NCBI GenBank assembly: GCA_905370255.1
Contig: CAJPKC010000003.1
Span: 25,805-89,804, forward strand
Origin: Streptococcus oralis
GTDB lineage: Bacteria > Bacillota > Bacilli > Lactobacillales > Streptococcaceae
Length of the DNA stretch: 64,000 nt
Direction of reading: 5' to 3'
Shown: one piece after another, positions 1-6,155 of the stretch
Numbering within the stretch: the first letter of the stretch is position 1
Layout of the letters: each line of letters opens with the position of its first letter
The notes under the pieces: generated by a model
What the model saw: only the letters and a program-made list of their open reading frames with translations
What the model was told of the DNA's origin: nothing
Databases searched by the model: none
Translations under genes and position numbers: made by a program

Positions 1-160
1 ATGAATCATCCTGAGTAGTGACGGTGGAGTCTCCGGAGGAGTGGCGCTCGCCACTCGACGGAAGTGTGGCCGTTGCCACACGTAGAGTTTAGCGCTAGAC
101 CAGGACCGGCAGTGGTCAGCTTGTCTGAGCCTGCTCGAGGCCGGGGAAGCGCCCTGTGCA

Positions 161-280
161 GAAACCTCGCGCAAGAATCAATCATAGAGACGCATCACGA
201 CGCATGTCTGATGCGTTTTTGTTTAGATGGAATTACGCGGGGGATAATCCCCTAAGTAATTGCATCGGCGTGAGCGTTTC
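161..280 (+). repeat. Multibranch RNA module, copy 1
   Basis: First of two copies of a ~120-nt module (second at 1273-1389). Both read GAAACCTC(G/A)CGCA, then the GACGCATCA hairpin, TTAGAT, ATTACGCGGGG, CCCTAAGTAAT and GTGAGCGTTTC. Differences between copies preserve pairing: UCGCGC/GCGUGA here against UCACGC/GUGUGA in copy 2. Confidence 0.7.
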
Positions 281-399
281 AAGCTGTAAAAGTTGCAAGA
301 CCACGGGTGTTCGTCCGAACGTCCCGATCATACGCTATTATACCGTGCACTTGCAAGAGATACGTCCACGAGGTTCGATTTGTGAGATTCTAAAAAGAG

Positions 400-430
400 A
401 ACTCTATCGAGTTATTCGATAGAGTTTTTT
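400..430 (+). terminator. Rho-independent terminator of RNA A
   Basis: Perfect 11-bp stem AACTCTATCGA / TCGATAGAGTT followed by a run of T. Confidence 0.85.
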
Positions 431-457
431 CGTTGAAGTGATTTGCGTGAAACACAA

Positions 458-483
458 AACCACCAGTCGAGAGACTAGTGGTT
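458..483. terminator. Hairpin, possible minus-strand terminator
   Basis: Stem AACCACCAGTC / GACTAGTGGTT with one mismatch and a GAGA loop. On the minus strand it is followed by TTTTG. No minus-strand gene is visible upstream of it, so its role is unclear. Confidence 0.4.
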
Positions 484-489
484 CTATGC

Positions 490-1845
490 GGAGATGAGAT
501 GAAAAATGGAGATATTGTGAGAGAGGTGCTTACGGCTTGTCCATAGTTTTACCTTCACTGTAGAAAACGGAAAGCGGAAGCGCTTTCCCGAACAACAATC
601 ATGAAGTGACTATGTAATAATGCGTAAGAGAGCTATACACGGTGTTTCGCGCGCGAGATACGCTTACGATGCCGTAACCCTTTGATAGGTATCGATTTTC
701 GTATCGTTGGTTTCCAATCGTGACGAGCAAGCACTCCACGCAAGTGTCTATCGGAGACGCATCACGACGAAGTCTGATGCGAGTTTATGTCACAAGGGGC
801 GTGGACGTGCGCGAAGGCAACGATTGCGATTTGTTGATACGCATACGATACAGAAAGCCGGGTTGGTAATCGCACACGAGATTCGAGCGCCATGAACGCT
901 ACAGAGACCGTGACAGAAACCGCCCGCAACACCAACCCAATAGACGCATTACGATGAACATCTAATGCGAATGTGGTCTTTACAGGGCGGGCGCGTGACG
1001 GTCAAGCGGATCGGTAGCGTGAAAACGCCACGGGTCGTAGACGTGGCGTCGACTACGAGGACGTTGTGCGAGGCGTCAGCCGAGAGGCTACGTCTGACGT
1101 AGCACGGAAGCGAAGCTCTCGGGCGAAGTCCGTGAGCGAGCAACGTGAACGAATCCACGGATGTGAGGCATCGCAGGAGTGGTGTCGCAAACGCATGTCG
1201 TTTGCGAGTTTTCTGTCCAGCTCATCTATCGGGTGCATTGTGCATGATTGTTATGCAAGAAGACGCTGACGAGAAACCTCACGCAGTTCCTGTCTCATAG
1301 ACGCATCACGACGAACGTCTGATGCGTTTTAATTAGATAAGATTACGCGGGGAATAATTCCCTAAGTAATCGTTCGGTGTGAGCGTTTCGCAGTGGATTC
1401 GTGCTGAATGTCTTGCTGGAAACTCGTGATAGATGGCTGGACAGTGCCGCGCACCGGGATTACGGTATAATATTTATGTATAGATGTCTAGAAATCGAGA
1501 CGCAACAGGAGTCGCCCACAAGTCCTATCCCTAGACGCATTACGACGAATGTCTAATGCGTATTTCGAGCGTTCGCCTGGGAACGCTGAGTGGGCGCGTG
1601 ACTGTTAAGGGATCGATTTCGTGTGGCTATACTGGAACTCGATACGGTGAATACGGTGCGGGGCGGGAGCGCGAAGTCTCGCAAGTGCACGGTGGCGAAG
1701 TGCTTGCACGGAGCTCGTGCGCGGGGCTCGCGCGAGTGTTATTCGTCTTGGTTGTTTCTATTGCGAATCTCTTGGAAGTTGTTTCTTATGGGATGATTCG
1801 CAGACGAGGCTCTATGACGAAGTATCGCCGACGATGAAAAAAAAA
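490..1845 (+). ncRNA. Long structured noncoding region B (~1.35 kb)
   Basis: No supported gene. The sequence carries many stable stems, for example CGCCACG/CGTGGCG near 1028-1050, GCAAACG/CGTTTGC near 1187-1206 and GGAAAGCG/CGCTTTCC near 570-590. It holds four of the five copies of the covarying hairpin GACGCATYA-CGAYG-AA-YRTC-TRATGCG (756-781, 943-969, 1300-1326, 1534-1560); the fifth is at 189-215. Copies 2, 3 and 5 are each flanked by a pairing of the type CNCCCNC with GNGGGCG followed by CGTGA. A TATAAT at about 1461-1466 could start a shorter RNA inside the region. It may be one giant RNA or several tandem ones. The plus-strand 3' end is not resolved: the hairpin at 1846-1872 is a better terminator for the minus strand. 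Confidence 0.55.
1273..1389 (+). repeat. Multibranch RNA module, copy 2
   Basis: Second copy of the module at 161-280, with paired changes in the closing stem and in the internal GGGGAATAATTCCC hairpin, which is the pattern expected of a conserved RNA structure. Confidence 0.7.
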
Positions 1846-1872
1846 GAAGAAGCACTCTTACGAGTACTTCTT
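1846..1872 (-). terminator. Terminator of the YpsA-like gene
   Basis: Minus-strand stem AAGAAGTACTC / GAGTGCTTCTT with loop GTAA, followed by a long T run. Variants of this terminator (GAAGCACTC...GAGTGCTTC) recur at 41831, 47267, 50321 and 53245. Confidence 0.85.
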
Positions 1873-1873
1873 A

Positions 1874-2425
1874 TTAGATGGATTGTGACGGAATCGTTAC
1901 AATCCACTTGCCCAGACGTCTGCCGTCGCGAACACCATTGGCGGTACCGCCGGAAGACACGCCGTCATAGATCGCAATGAGAATGTCGCAGGCCGTGATC
2001 ATGCCGATGTTGCGTGCGTTGAGAATATAGGCATAACTCTTGCCCTTATTCTGCGGCGCATATCGATTAACGCGATCGGCATGTTGCATCAACTCAGACC
2101 ATTTGTCGCGGGATTTTTGAGGCCATCTGCCGGGCTGATTGTAATCAGGGATCTCCGCCACAAATGGCACGCGATCTTTGCCGTATTTATCGCGACAGGC
2201 AATAATTGCCTCAGCCCAGACAGTGTCAGCGCCCAATGCCATGCCGGAGTGGCACTCGACAATAGGATATTGCGCGAGACTCCGTTCAATGATGCGGATG
2301 AGACGTTGCCGTAGACGATTATAGAAATCATCGGTCATGTCGTAACCGGCTAACTTGTCGGGGCGGTGACCTGTCAAGGAAATCACGCAAATACCAGGCG
2401 TCGCAGTGGTAAAAGTAGTAGACAT
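1874..2425 (-). CDS. YpsA/SLOG-like nucleotide-binding protein (DUF1273 type)
   Basis: A 183-residue protein. The N-terminal motif SLTGHRPDKL and the later GMALGADTVWAEA are hallmarks of the YpsA/SLOG Rossmann-like family, thought to bind nucleotides or nucleotide-derived ligands. The C-terminal half carries ADRVNRYAPQ and DILIAIYDG followed by a Gly-rich turn, also as in that family. I chose the ATG at 2425 because GGAGGTTTCTATT lies directly upstream; a longer frame to 2587 runs into the terminator of the CRISPR-like RNA at 2508-2680. It is a single gene behind its own terminator. The ligand and role on this element are unknown. Confidence 0.75.
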   Translation of the reverse strand: MSTTFTTATPGICVISLTGHRPDKLAGYDMTDDFYNRLRQRLIRIIERSLAQYPIVECHSGMALGADTVWAEAIIACRDKYGKDRVPFVAEIPDYNQPGRWPQKSRDKWSELMQHADRVNRYAPQNKGKSYAYILNARNIGMITACDILIAIYDGVSSGGTANGVRDGRRLGKWIVTIPSQSI

Positions 2426-2507
2426 AATAGAAACCTCCAAATCAAAATTCATGACAGTAAACGATATGGTGGCGACCATATCAGAAGGTCTGTCGGGTAG
2501 AAAAGAA

Positions 2508-2533
2508 AAGAACCACTCGTGAGAGTGGTTCTT
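2508..2533 (-). terminator. Terminator ending CRISPR-like RNA S1
   Basis: Stem AAGAACCACTC / GAGTGGTTCTT with loop GTGA, followed on the minus strand by TTTTCTTTTC. It lies about 30 nt after the repeat, so the S1 transcript would carry one guide-sized segment and then stop. Confidence 0.8.
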
Positions 2534-2680
2534 ATTAGATGAGTTCGATTGGTTGAATTGCGTTATTTCGATCCGCGCAGACAGCATTCCGCTGAATGCG
2601 ACGACTTAAAAGCTTAAGCCGTAAGTCTAACCTACGTCGCACTCGGTTGCCTTAAAAACGAATTTAGTTGCGACTTCGTT
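2534..2680 (-). CRISPR. Solo leader-repeat-guide locus S1
   Basis: The conserved leader (from 2680 down) starts ACGAAGTCGCAA and runs into a long-form type I-C-like repeat: GTCGCATTCAGCGGAATG, then CTGTCTGCGCGGATCGAAAT, ending at 2565. About 30 nt of locus-specific sequence follow (2564-2534), then the terminator. A TATAAAT-like -10 lies about 10 bp upstream of the leader, so the whole conserved block is probably transcribed. There is one repeat only and no cas gene. It could be a single-guide crRNA or a solitary-repeat anti-CRISPR RNA. Confidence 0.7.
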
Positions 2681-2710
2681 CTAATTTATAATATGAAACG
2701 CAGACGTGCG

Positions 2711-3091
2711 TTAGCTATGAAATAGATCGTGGGATGTTTGTCCCTCGTAGTGTGCTCGCTCAAAATCTTTATTCCGACGGTAATGTTTCACGGATTCTGT
2801 TTTGAATAATCCGATGAACATGGAAACGTCGTTGAGCGAGCGTCCGTTGAATTTGACGTTGAGGTTTGCTTCGATGGCTCGAATAGCGTTTCTTTGTGCG
2901 TCACTCATTGAGTCCGCTGGTTTAGAACCTTTTTTGCGACGGACGTATGGTTTGATATGAGATTCGCGTAGGCGATAGATTTGGTCAGTTTCTAAATCGA
3001 AAAATGTTACAATGTTTCCAATTACGGTTTTTTCGATTTTGACGATGACGCCTAAGCTGTTGTTATATAGTGCGAAATTGCCTAGTTGCAT
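2711..3091 (-). CDS. Hypothetical protein (FNGRSLNDVSMFIGLFK family)
   Basis: A 126-residue protein of unknown function. The start is set at 3091 by GGAGG seven bases upstream. It is paralogous to the gene at 29061-29366: both begin (M)QLGNFALYNN / (M)FNPGNFAIYNK and end with a shared signature (FNGxxxxDVSxFIGxFK). The N-terminal half looks like a small beta domain, the C-terminal half like a short helical hairpin. It is last in a minus-strand operon. No enzymatic motif seen. Confidence 0.6.
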   Translation of the reverse strand: MQLGNFALYNNSLGVIVKIEKTVIGNIVTFFDLETDQIYRLRESHIKPYVRRKKGSKPADSMSDAQRNAIRAIEANLNVKFNGRSLNDVSMFIGLFKTESVKHYRRNKDFERAHYEGQTSHDLFHS

Positions 3092-3104
3092 AAGATACCT
3101 CCTA

Positions 3105-3238
3105 TTAGATACAGTCCATTTGTCGTTCAACAATTGTATGTTCTAGCTCTGACAATTCTTTGTCTACAGCTTCGATTTCGGCGAGTCCGCGTCAATCAAA
3201 GCGTCATTTAGTTGTTGAATAAGTGCTTTTAGTTGCAT
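3105..3238 (-). pseudogene. Small coiled-coil gene with a frameshift
   Basis: An ATG at 3238 behind AAAGGACATAACC opens the frame MQLKALIQQLNDALIDAD, which hits a stop at the 25th codon. In the next frame the sequence continues LAEIEAVDKELSELEHTIVE to a TAA at 3105, just ahead of the RBS of the next gene. The two halves together would make a ~44-residue heptad-patterned protein. Either a base was gained or lost near 3180-3190, or the frame is shifted during translation. Confidence 0.55.
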
Positions 3239-3253
3239 GGTTATGTCCTTTCT

Positions 3254-3508
3254 TTAGTCATTGTAGAGCACAACGTTGACTGTGCTCGAGAAGTAGGTAC
3301 GTCCGTCTTTAAATGTGACACGGACACTGTCTGTTTTGTCTTCACGTGCCCATTCTTTGACGTCACCGTTAACGATTTCTCCGTTAGGTAATTTAACGGT
3401 CGCACGCTTAAACGTATATGTCGTTCCGAAGATGTCTTTGTTTCCGCAGGCTGTGAGTAACGGTACAGCGATAATGATAAGTGCGAGTGCTTTTTTAATT
3501 TTCTTCAT
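3254..3508 (-). CDS. Small lipoprotein
   Basis: An 84-residue protein with a lipoprotein signal: MKKIKKALALIIIAVPLL followed by the lipobox LTAC at residues 18-21. The mature part (~64 residues) is a small, charged domain with the repeated theme TVKLPNGEIVNG and VRVTFKDGRTYF, suggesting a beta-sheet fold. It would be anchored on the outer face of the membrane. It shares an operon with cytoplasmic proteins of unknown function. Its role is unknown. Confidence 0.7.
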   Translation of the reverse strand: MKKIKKALALIIIAVPLLTACGNKDIFGTTYTFKRATVKLPNGEIVNGDVKEWAREDKTDSVRVTFKDGRTYFSSTVNVVLYND

Positions 3509-3525
3509 TTTAGTTCTCCTTATAT

Positions 3526-3864
3526 TTATTGAAATAATCGTTGACCTGTTTTGGGATCTATGGTGTATGACAAATCTTCTTTCGTGAAGCGGATGATAAT
3601 TTCTTTTTCAATTCGAGTACGTTCTTTTTTATTCAAATTAACGCCATGGTAATCATCTTCGATGATAGTTCCCCAGTACTCTTCACTAAAATCTGTTTTA
3701 TAGACGATTTCGTCTTCATTGTCACTTAGAGTGCCGATGGTTCTAATACCGTATTCGCCATTGCTGTATAAGTAAAACTCAAGTTCTTCATCAGGAATGT
3801 TTTCAGCAACTATTTCGGCATAGAAATCTATTGATTTAAGTTCATTGTTTTTTTGTTCTGACAT
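3526..3864 (-). CDS. Hypothetical acidic protein
   Basis: 112 residues, very acidic in the first two thirds (DEELEFYLYSNGEYG, LSDNEDEIVY). Clear AAAAGGAGATTTATC ribosome binding site before ATG at 3864. No recognised domain. Confidence 0.6.
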   Translation of the reverse strand: MSEQKNNELKSIDFYAEIVAENIPDEELEFYLYSNGEYGIRTIGTLSDNEDEIVYKTDFSEEYWGTIIEDDYHGVNLNKKERTRIEKEIIIRFTKEDLSYTIDPKTGQRLFQ

Positions 3865-3878
3865 GATAAATCTCCTTT

Positions 3879-4415
3879 TTAGTTTTTGTGCGATGCGTAT
3901 GCGGTGAAATCGTCTAACATTGAATCGACGAAATCTCGCGCTAGTTCTTGGACGTATTCAACGGAGCAGCGTGGGTCGATTCCGTCAATGCGACGTAATG
4001 TTAAGCGGTACGAACTATCAACGTGGTCTGATGATTCTAGACCGCATACGCGTAAACCCGAATCGAGTGTCAATTCGAAATACTTACGTTCATCTCGGGC
4101 AAGTGTGATTGCGATATCGCATTCAACCTCTTCCCCACACAATGAGAACTCGATGTCAGGTTCGTAATCGAGATAGTAGGTGTACTGTGGGAATTCAAGA
4201 CGTTCGAATTTTTCAAATGCATGTTGCATAAAAGCATATTCGTAAGCGATAAGTGTTAACGAAACTTCTGAGCCATTAGTTTCGCGAACGATTTTAAATG
4301 GTTCATCGTTGACGCTTTCTACGTACGTTACACCTAGTGATTTTTTTAGGACTGTACCTGGACAATATTTATTTAAGAAATCTGTGATTTCTGTTTCAGT
4401 TAAGATTTTTTTCAT
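3879..4415 (-). CDS. Hypothetical protein
   Basis: 178 residues with no recognised family. Starts at 4415 behind AAAGGAGAAACATC. Rich in aromatic and acidic residues (FPQYTYYLDYEPDIEF). The 15-bp gap to the next gene indicates co-transcription. Its leader GGAGAAACATCATG is nearly identical to that of the gene at 5276, where ATG is replaced by ATT. Confidence 0.6.
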   Translation of the reverse strand: MKKILTETEITDFLNKYCPGTVLKKSLGVTYVESVNDEPFKIVRETNGSEVSLTLIAYEYAFMQHAFEKFERLEFPQYTYYLDYEPDIEFSLCGEEVECDIAITLARDERKYFELTLDSGLRVCGLESSDHVDSSYRLTLRRIDGIDPRCSVEYVQELARDFVDSMLDDFTAYASHKN

Positions 4416-4427
4416 GATGTTTCTCCT

Positions 4428-4781
4428 TTATTTCATGTAAGGTGCTATTTTTATTTCTTTAATATGCTCACGGAATAATTGACCACTTGGTTCAATATCG
4501 GCGTAAGGTTTTAGATATTTAGCTACTGCAAAAATAGATGAAAATGCATACGGATAGTCTTCATTTGTAGAAATAAAGATTGTATCGATGTTCTTTTTAT
4601 CTGATTCTGCTTGCAACTGTAAAAGATCAGCAATGATTTCTAGTTTTTCATGATATTCTTTTAAATATACAGCACGATTAACATTATTATTTGACACATA
4701 TGCGTCATAATATTTTTGAAGTTGATTGTGTTGTTTAGAATTGAATGAAAAATTAAATAGATTGATAAGTTTTGTAATCAT
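4428..4781 (-). CDS. Hypothetical protein
   Basis: 117 residues, mostly helical with an N-terminal amphipathic stretch. The ATG at 4781 lies behind GGAGGTTACCGCT, which overrides an earlier in-frame start. First gene of its cassette, preceded by the hairpin at 4818-4835. No family recognised. Confidence 0.55.
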   Translation of the reverse strand: MITKLINLFNFSFNSKQHNQLQKYYDAYVSNNNVNRAVYLKEYHEKLEIIADLLQLQAESDKKNIDTIFISTNEDYPYAFSSIFAVAKYLKPYADIEPSGQLFREHIKEIKIAPYMK

Positions 4782-4817
4782 AGCGGTAACCTCCATTTGT
4801 TTTTGTAGTAGTGTTTG

Positions 4818-4872
4818 GTCAGACGAAGGTCTGACGTAGAAGAATTACCACATCGAGAATTCTCGATGTGGT
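4818..4872 (-). promoter_or_regulatory. Inter-cassette terminator plus leader hairpin
   Basis: Reading the minus strand, a terminator-like stem (ACCACATCGAG/CTCGATGTGGT, 4847-4872) closes the upstream cassette. A second hairpin GTCAGAC-CTTC-GTCTGAC (4818-4835) follows, then the next gene's leader. The same two-hairpin layout, with different stem sequences, occurs at 5792, 7665, 8923, 9647 and 25090. Confidence 0.6.
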
Positions 4873-4889
4873 TTTATCTTTGAAAATCA

Positions 4890-5276
4890 TTATAGGATTT
4901 CTTCGTGATATCCGAAATCGTCAACTTGACGGAAGTCTGGTAATTCAGAAACGAATTCTGTACCGTCATAGCGGTTGATGACCCATGGAATATCGGTGTC
5001 GATTTCTACGACGTCTAAGTGAACGATGACGGGTTGGTTGTTCAATTTACTAACGAAGTAGTAACTATTTTTGTATTTGGTGAATTTTTGAATGTTCCAA
5101 AACTTTTTGACGACTTCTTCTGTTAGCAATCCAACTTTATCAATGGCATATGAATTTTCCATTAAGTGTTTTGCTAAATCGATACGCCATTGTGTGCCCG
5201 TGTTGTCGGATTGGAATGTGTTTGGTACGTGGAATTTACCGAAGCTTGAGTTGATTGCAATGTTAATTTTTGAAAT
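4890..5276 (-). CDS. Hypothetical protein with probable AUU start
   Basis: A 128-residue protein paralogous to 7725-8129: ISKINIAINSSFGKFHVP aligns with MIIKIALSPNFGEFIVP, and DVVEIDTDIPWVINRYDG with EIVKIDTDRPWEIDDVHG. Position and alignment point to the ATT at 5276, which sits in AAAGGAGAAACATC-ATT, exactly where the gene at 4415 has AAAGGAGAAACATC-ATG. A TTG at 5315 is in frame but has no RBS and overlaps the previous gene. AUU starts are rare (infC is the classic case) and usually lower expression. Function unknown. Confidence 0.65.
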   Translation of the reverse strand: MSKINIAINSSFGKFHVPNTFQSDNTGTQWRIDLAKHLMENSYAIDKVGLLTEEVVKKFWNIQKFTKYKNSYYFVSKLNNQPVIVHLDVVEIDTDIPWVINRYDGTEFVSELPDFRQVDDFGYHEEIL

Positions 5277-5308
5277 GATGTTTCTCCTTTTTAATAATGA
5301 TTTTAGAT

Positions 5309-5470
5309 TTACCAAATTGGTATAGCTAGAACACCTTTTTCTTCAGTGTCAGCGTAGATGTAATAGTTGTTTTGTGAACCATAAACTTTTGGGTCAACAG
5401 ATTTGATGGTTAAACGATTTCCATTTAGAAAAACAGTATCACCTGGTTTATATTTCTTATAAATCATCAT
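5309..5470 (-). CDS. Small hypothetical protein
   Basis: 53 residues starting at the tandem ATG-ATG at 5470, behind AAAAAGGAATTAGTCCAA. The sequence YKKYKPGDTVFLNGNRLTI reads as a small beta-barrel (SH3- or KOW-like), but no family can be assigned. Confidence 0.5.
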   Translation of the reverse strand: MMIYKKYKPGDTVFLNGNRLTIKSVDPKVYGSQNNYYIYADTEEKGVLAIPIW

Positions 5471-5489
5471 TTGGACTAATTCCTTTTTC

Positions 5490-5747
5490 TTAAAATACCA
5501 ATACGCCGAGTTCAGCCCAATTATCACGGAAGCGATTTTGTGCATCTCCGTCGTAACCACAAACGTAGAAGCTTAGTCCGTAGTTATCGTCTGAGTTGAG
5601 GTAGTCTTGGATGTCATTGATATGAGCGTCGACGAATCGACGTACGCCGTTGAGTAATCCATGTGGATAGAACAAGACTTGGTCATCAATTACGGGATGC
5701 CAATTCCAGCCTACGATAGTTTTTTTGAATACATATTTGATTTTCAT
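5490..5747 (-). CDS. Hypothetical protein
   Basis: 85 residues with AAAGGAGAATCAAC before ATG at 5747. First gene of its cassette. Contains GWNWHPVIDDQVLFYPHG and VCGYDGDAQ. Not recognised. Confidence 0.55.
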   Translation of the reverse strand: MKIKYVFKKTIVGWNWHPVIDDQVLFYPHGLLNGVRRFVDAHINDIQDYLNSDDNYGLSFYVCGYDGDAQNRFRDNWAELGVLVF

Positions 5748-5791
5748 GTTGATTCTCCTTTAATATAGATGTATTTTCAAGCTAGTGGTTG

Positions 5792-5846
5792 GACGTGCGA
5801 AGGCACGTCGGAAAAGAATTACCCTATCGAGGATTCTCGATAGGGC
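5792..5846 (-). promoter_or_regulatory. Inter-cassette hairpin pair
   Basis: Hairpin GACGTGC-CTTC-GCACGTC (5792-5809) just upstream of the 5747 gene leader, and a second stem CCCTATCGAG/CTCGATAGGG at about 5822-5845. Same architecture as at 4818-4872. Confidence 0.55.
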
Positions 5847-5879
5847 GTAAAGAAGTCAAAAAAAGTTTTCGGTGCCCGC

Positions 5880-6057
5880 ACGGCAACCCAGGGAACCGAC
5901 GTTTAGCCAAACCTGTACCTATTCGTTCGACCGATTGGTTCATTTCAATCCGCGCAGACGACATTCCGCCGAATGCGACGACTTAAAAGCTTAAGTCGTA
6001 AGTCTAGCCTATGTCGCTTTCGGCTGCCTTAAAAACGATATTAAATGCGACGTCGTT
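5880..6057 (-). CRISPR. Solo leader-repeat-guide locus S2
   Basis: The leader starts ACGACGTCGCA at about 6057. The repeat ends GCGCGGATTGAAAT at 5942, and a guide-sized segment runs 5941-5907. An imperfect hairpin (GGTTCCC...GGGCACC) then leads to TTTTTTTGAC near 5860, which should end the transcript. The leader change ACGAC/ATCGT replaces ACGAA/TTCGT of other loci, keeping the first stem. Confidence 0.7.
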
Positions 6058-6126
6058 CTAAGTTATAACGCGAAACGCAGACGTGCGTTTCAAAGAGAAG
6101 ATGCTTCGAAAAAGAAAGTCGCAAAA

Positions 6127-6153
6127 GAGAAAAACCCACGCGAATGCGTAGGT
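6127..6153 (-). terminator. Terminator of the PcfJ-like gene
   Basis: Minus-strand stem AACCTACGC-ATTC-GCGTGGGTT followed by TTTTC, three bases past the stop codon. Confidence 0.75.
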
Positions 6154-6155
6154 TC

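Larger units (their letters stand above)
1..432 (+). ncRNA. Structured noncoding RNA A (5' end may lie outside the window)
   Basis: No credible reading frame covers this stretch, but it is dense in hairpins: GAGTGGC/GCCACTC near 40-57, GTGTGGC/GCCACAC near 65-82, a long hairpin at 189-215, and a multibranch module at 161-280 that recurs at 1273-1389. The module is closed by GAAAC/GTTTC and UCGCGC/GCGUGA pairing and holds a second hairpin in which ATTAC and GTAAT enclose a GGGGATAATCCCC-type hairpin. It ends at a strong terminator (400-430). GC content is clearly higher than in the coding regions. It resembles the giant ornate RNAs of phages in style, but I cannot assign it to GOLLD, ROOL or any named class. 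Confidence 0.6.

Noticed and set aside
1..1850. Several 60-90 codon open frames on both strands
   Set aside because: They overlap each other, lack ribosome binding sites and lie in hairpin-rich sequence; RNA structure explains the region better.
1..1850. tRNA genes or rRNA fragments
   Set aside because: No cloverleaf with a proper T-arm and anticodon arm found; hairpins do not fit.
1..1870. Assignment to GOLLD, ROOL or OLE RNA
   Set aside because: General style fits, but I could not match any specific conserved motif; needs a covariance search.
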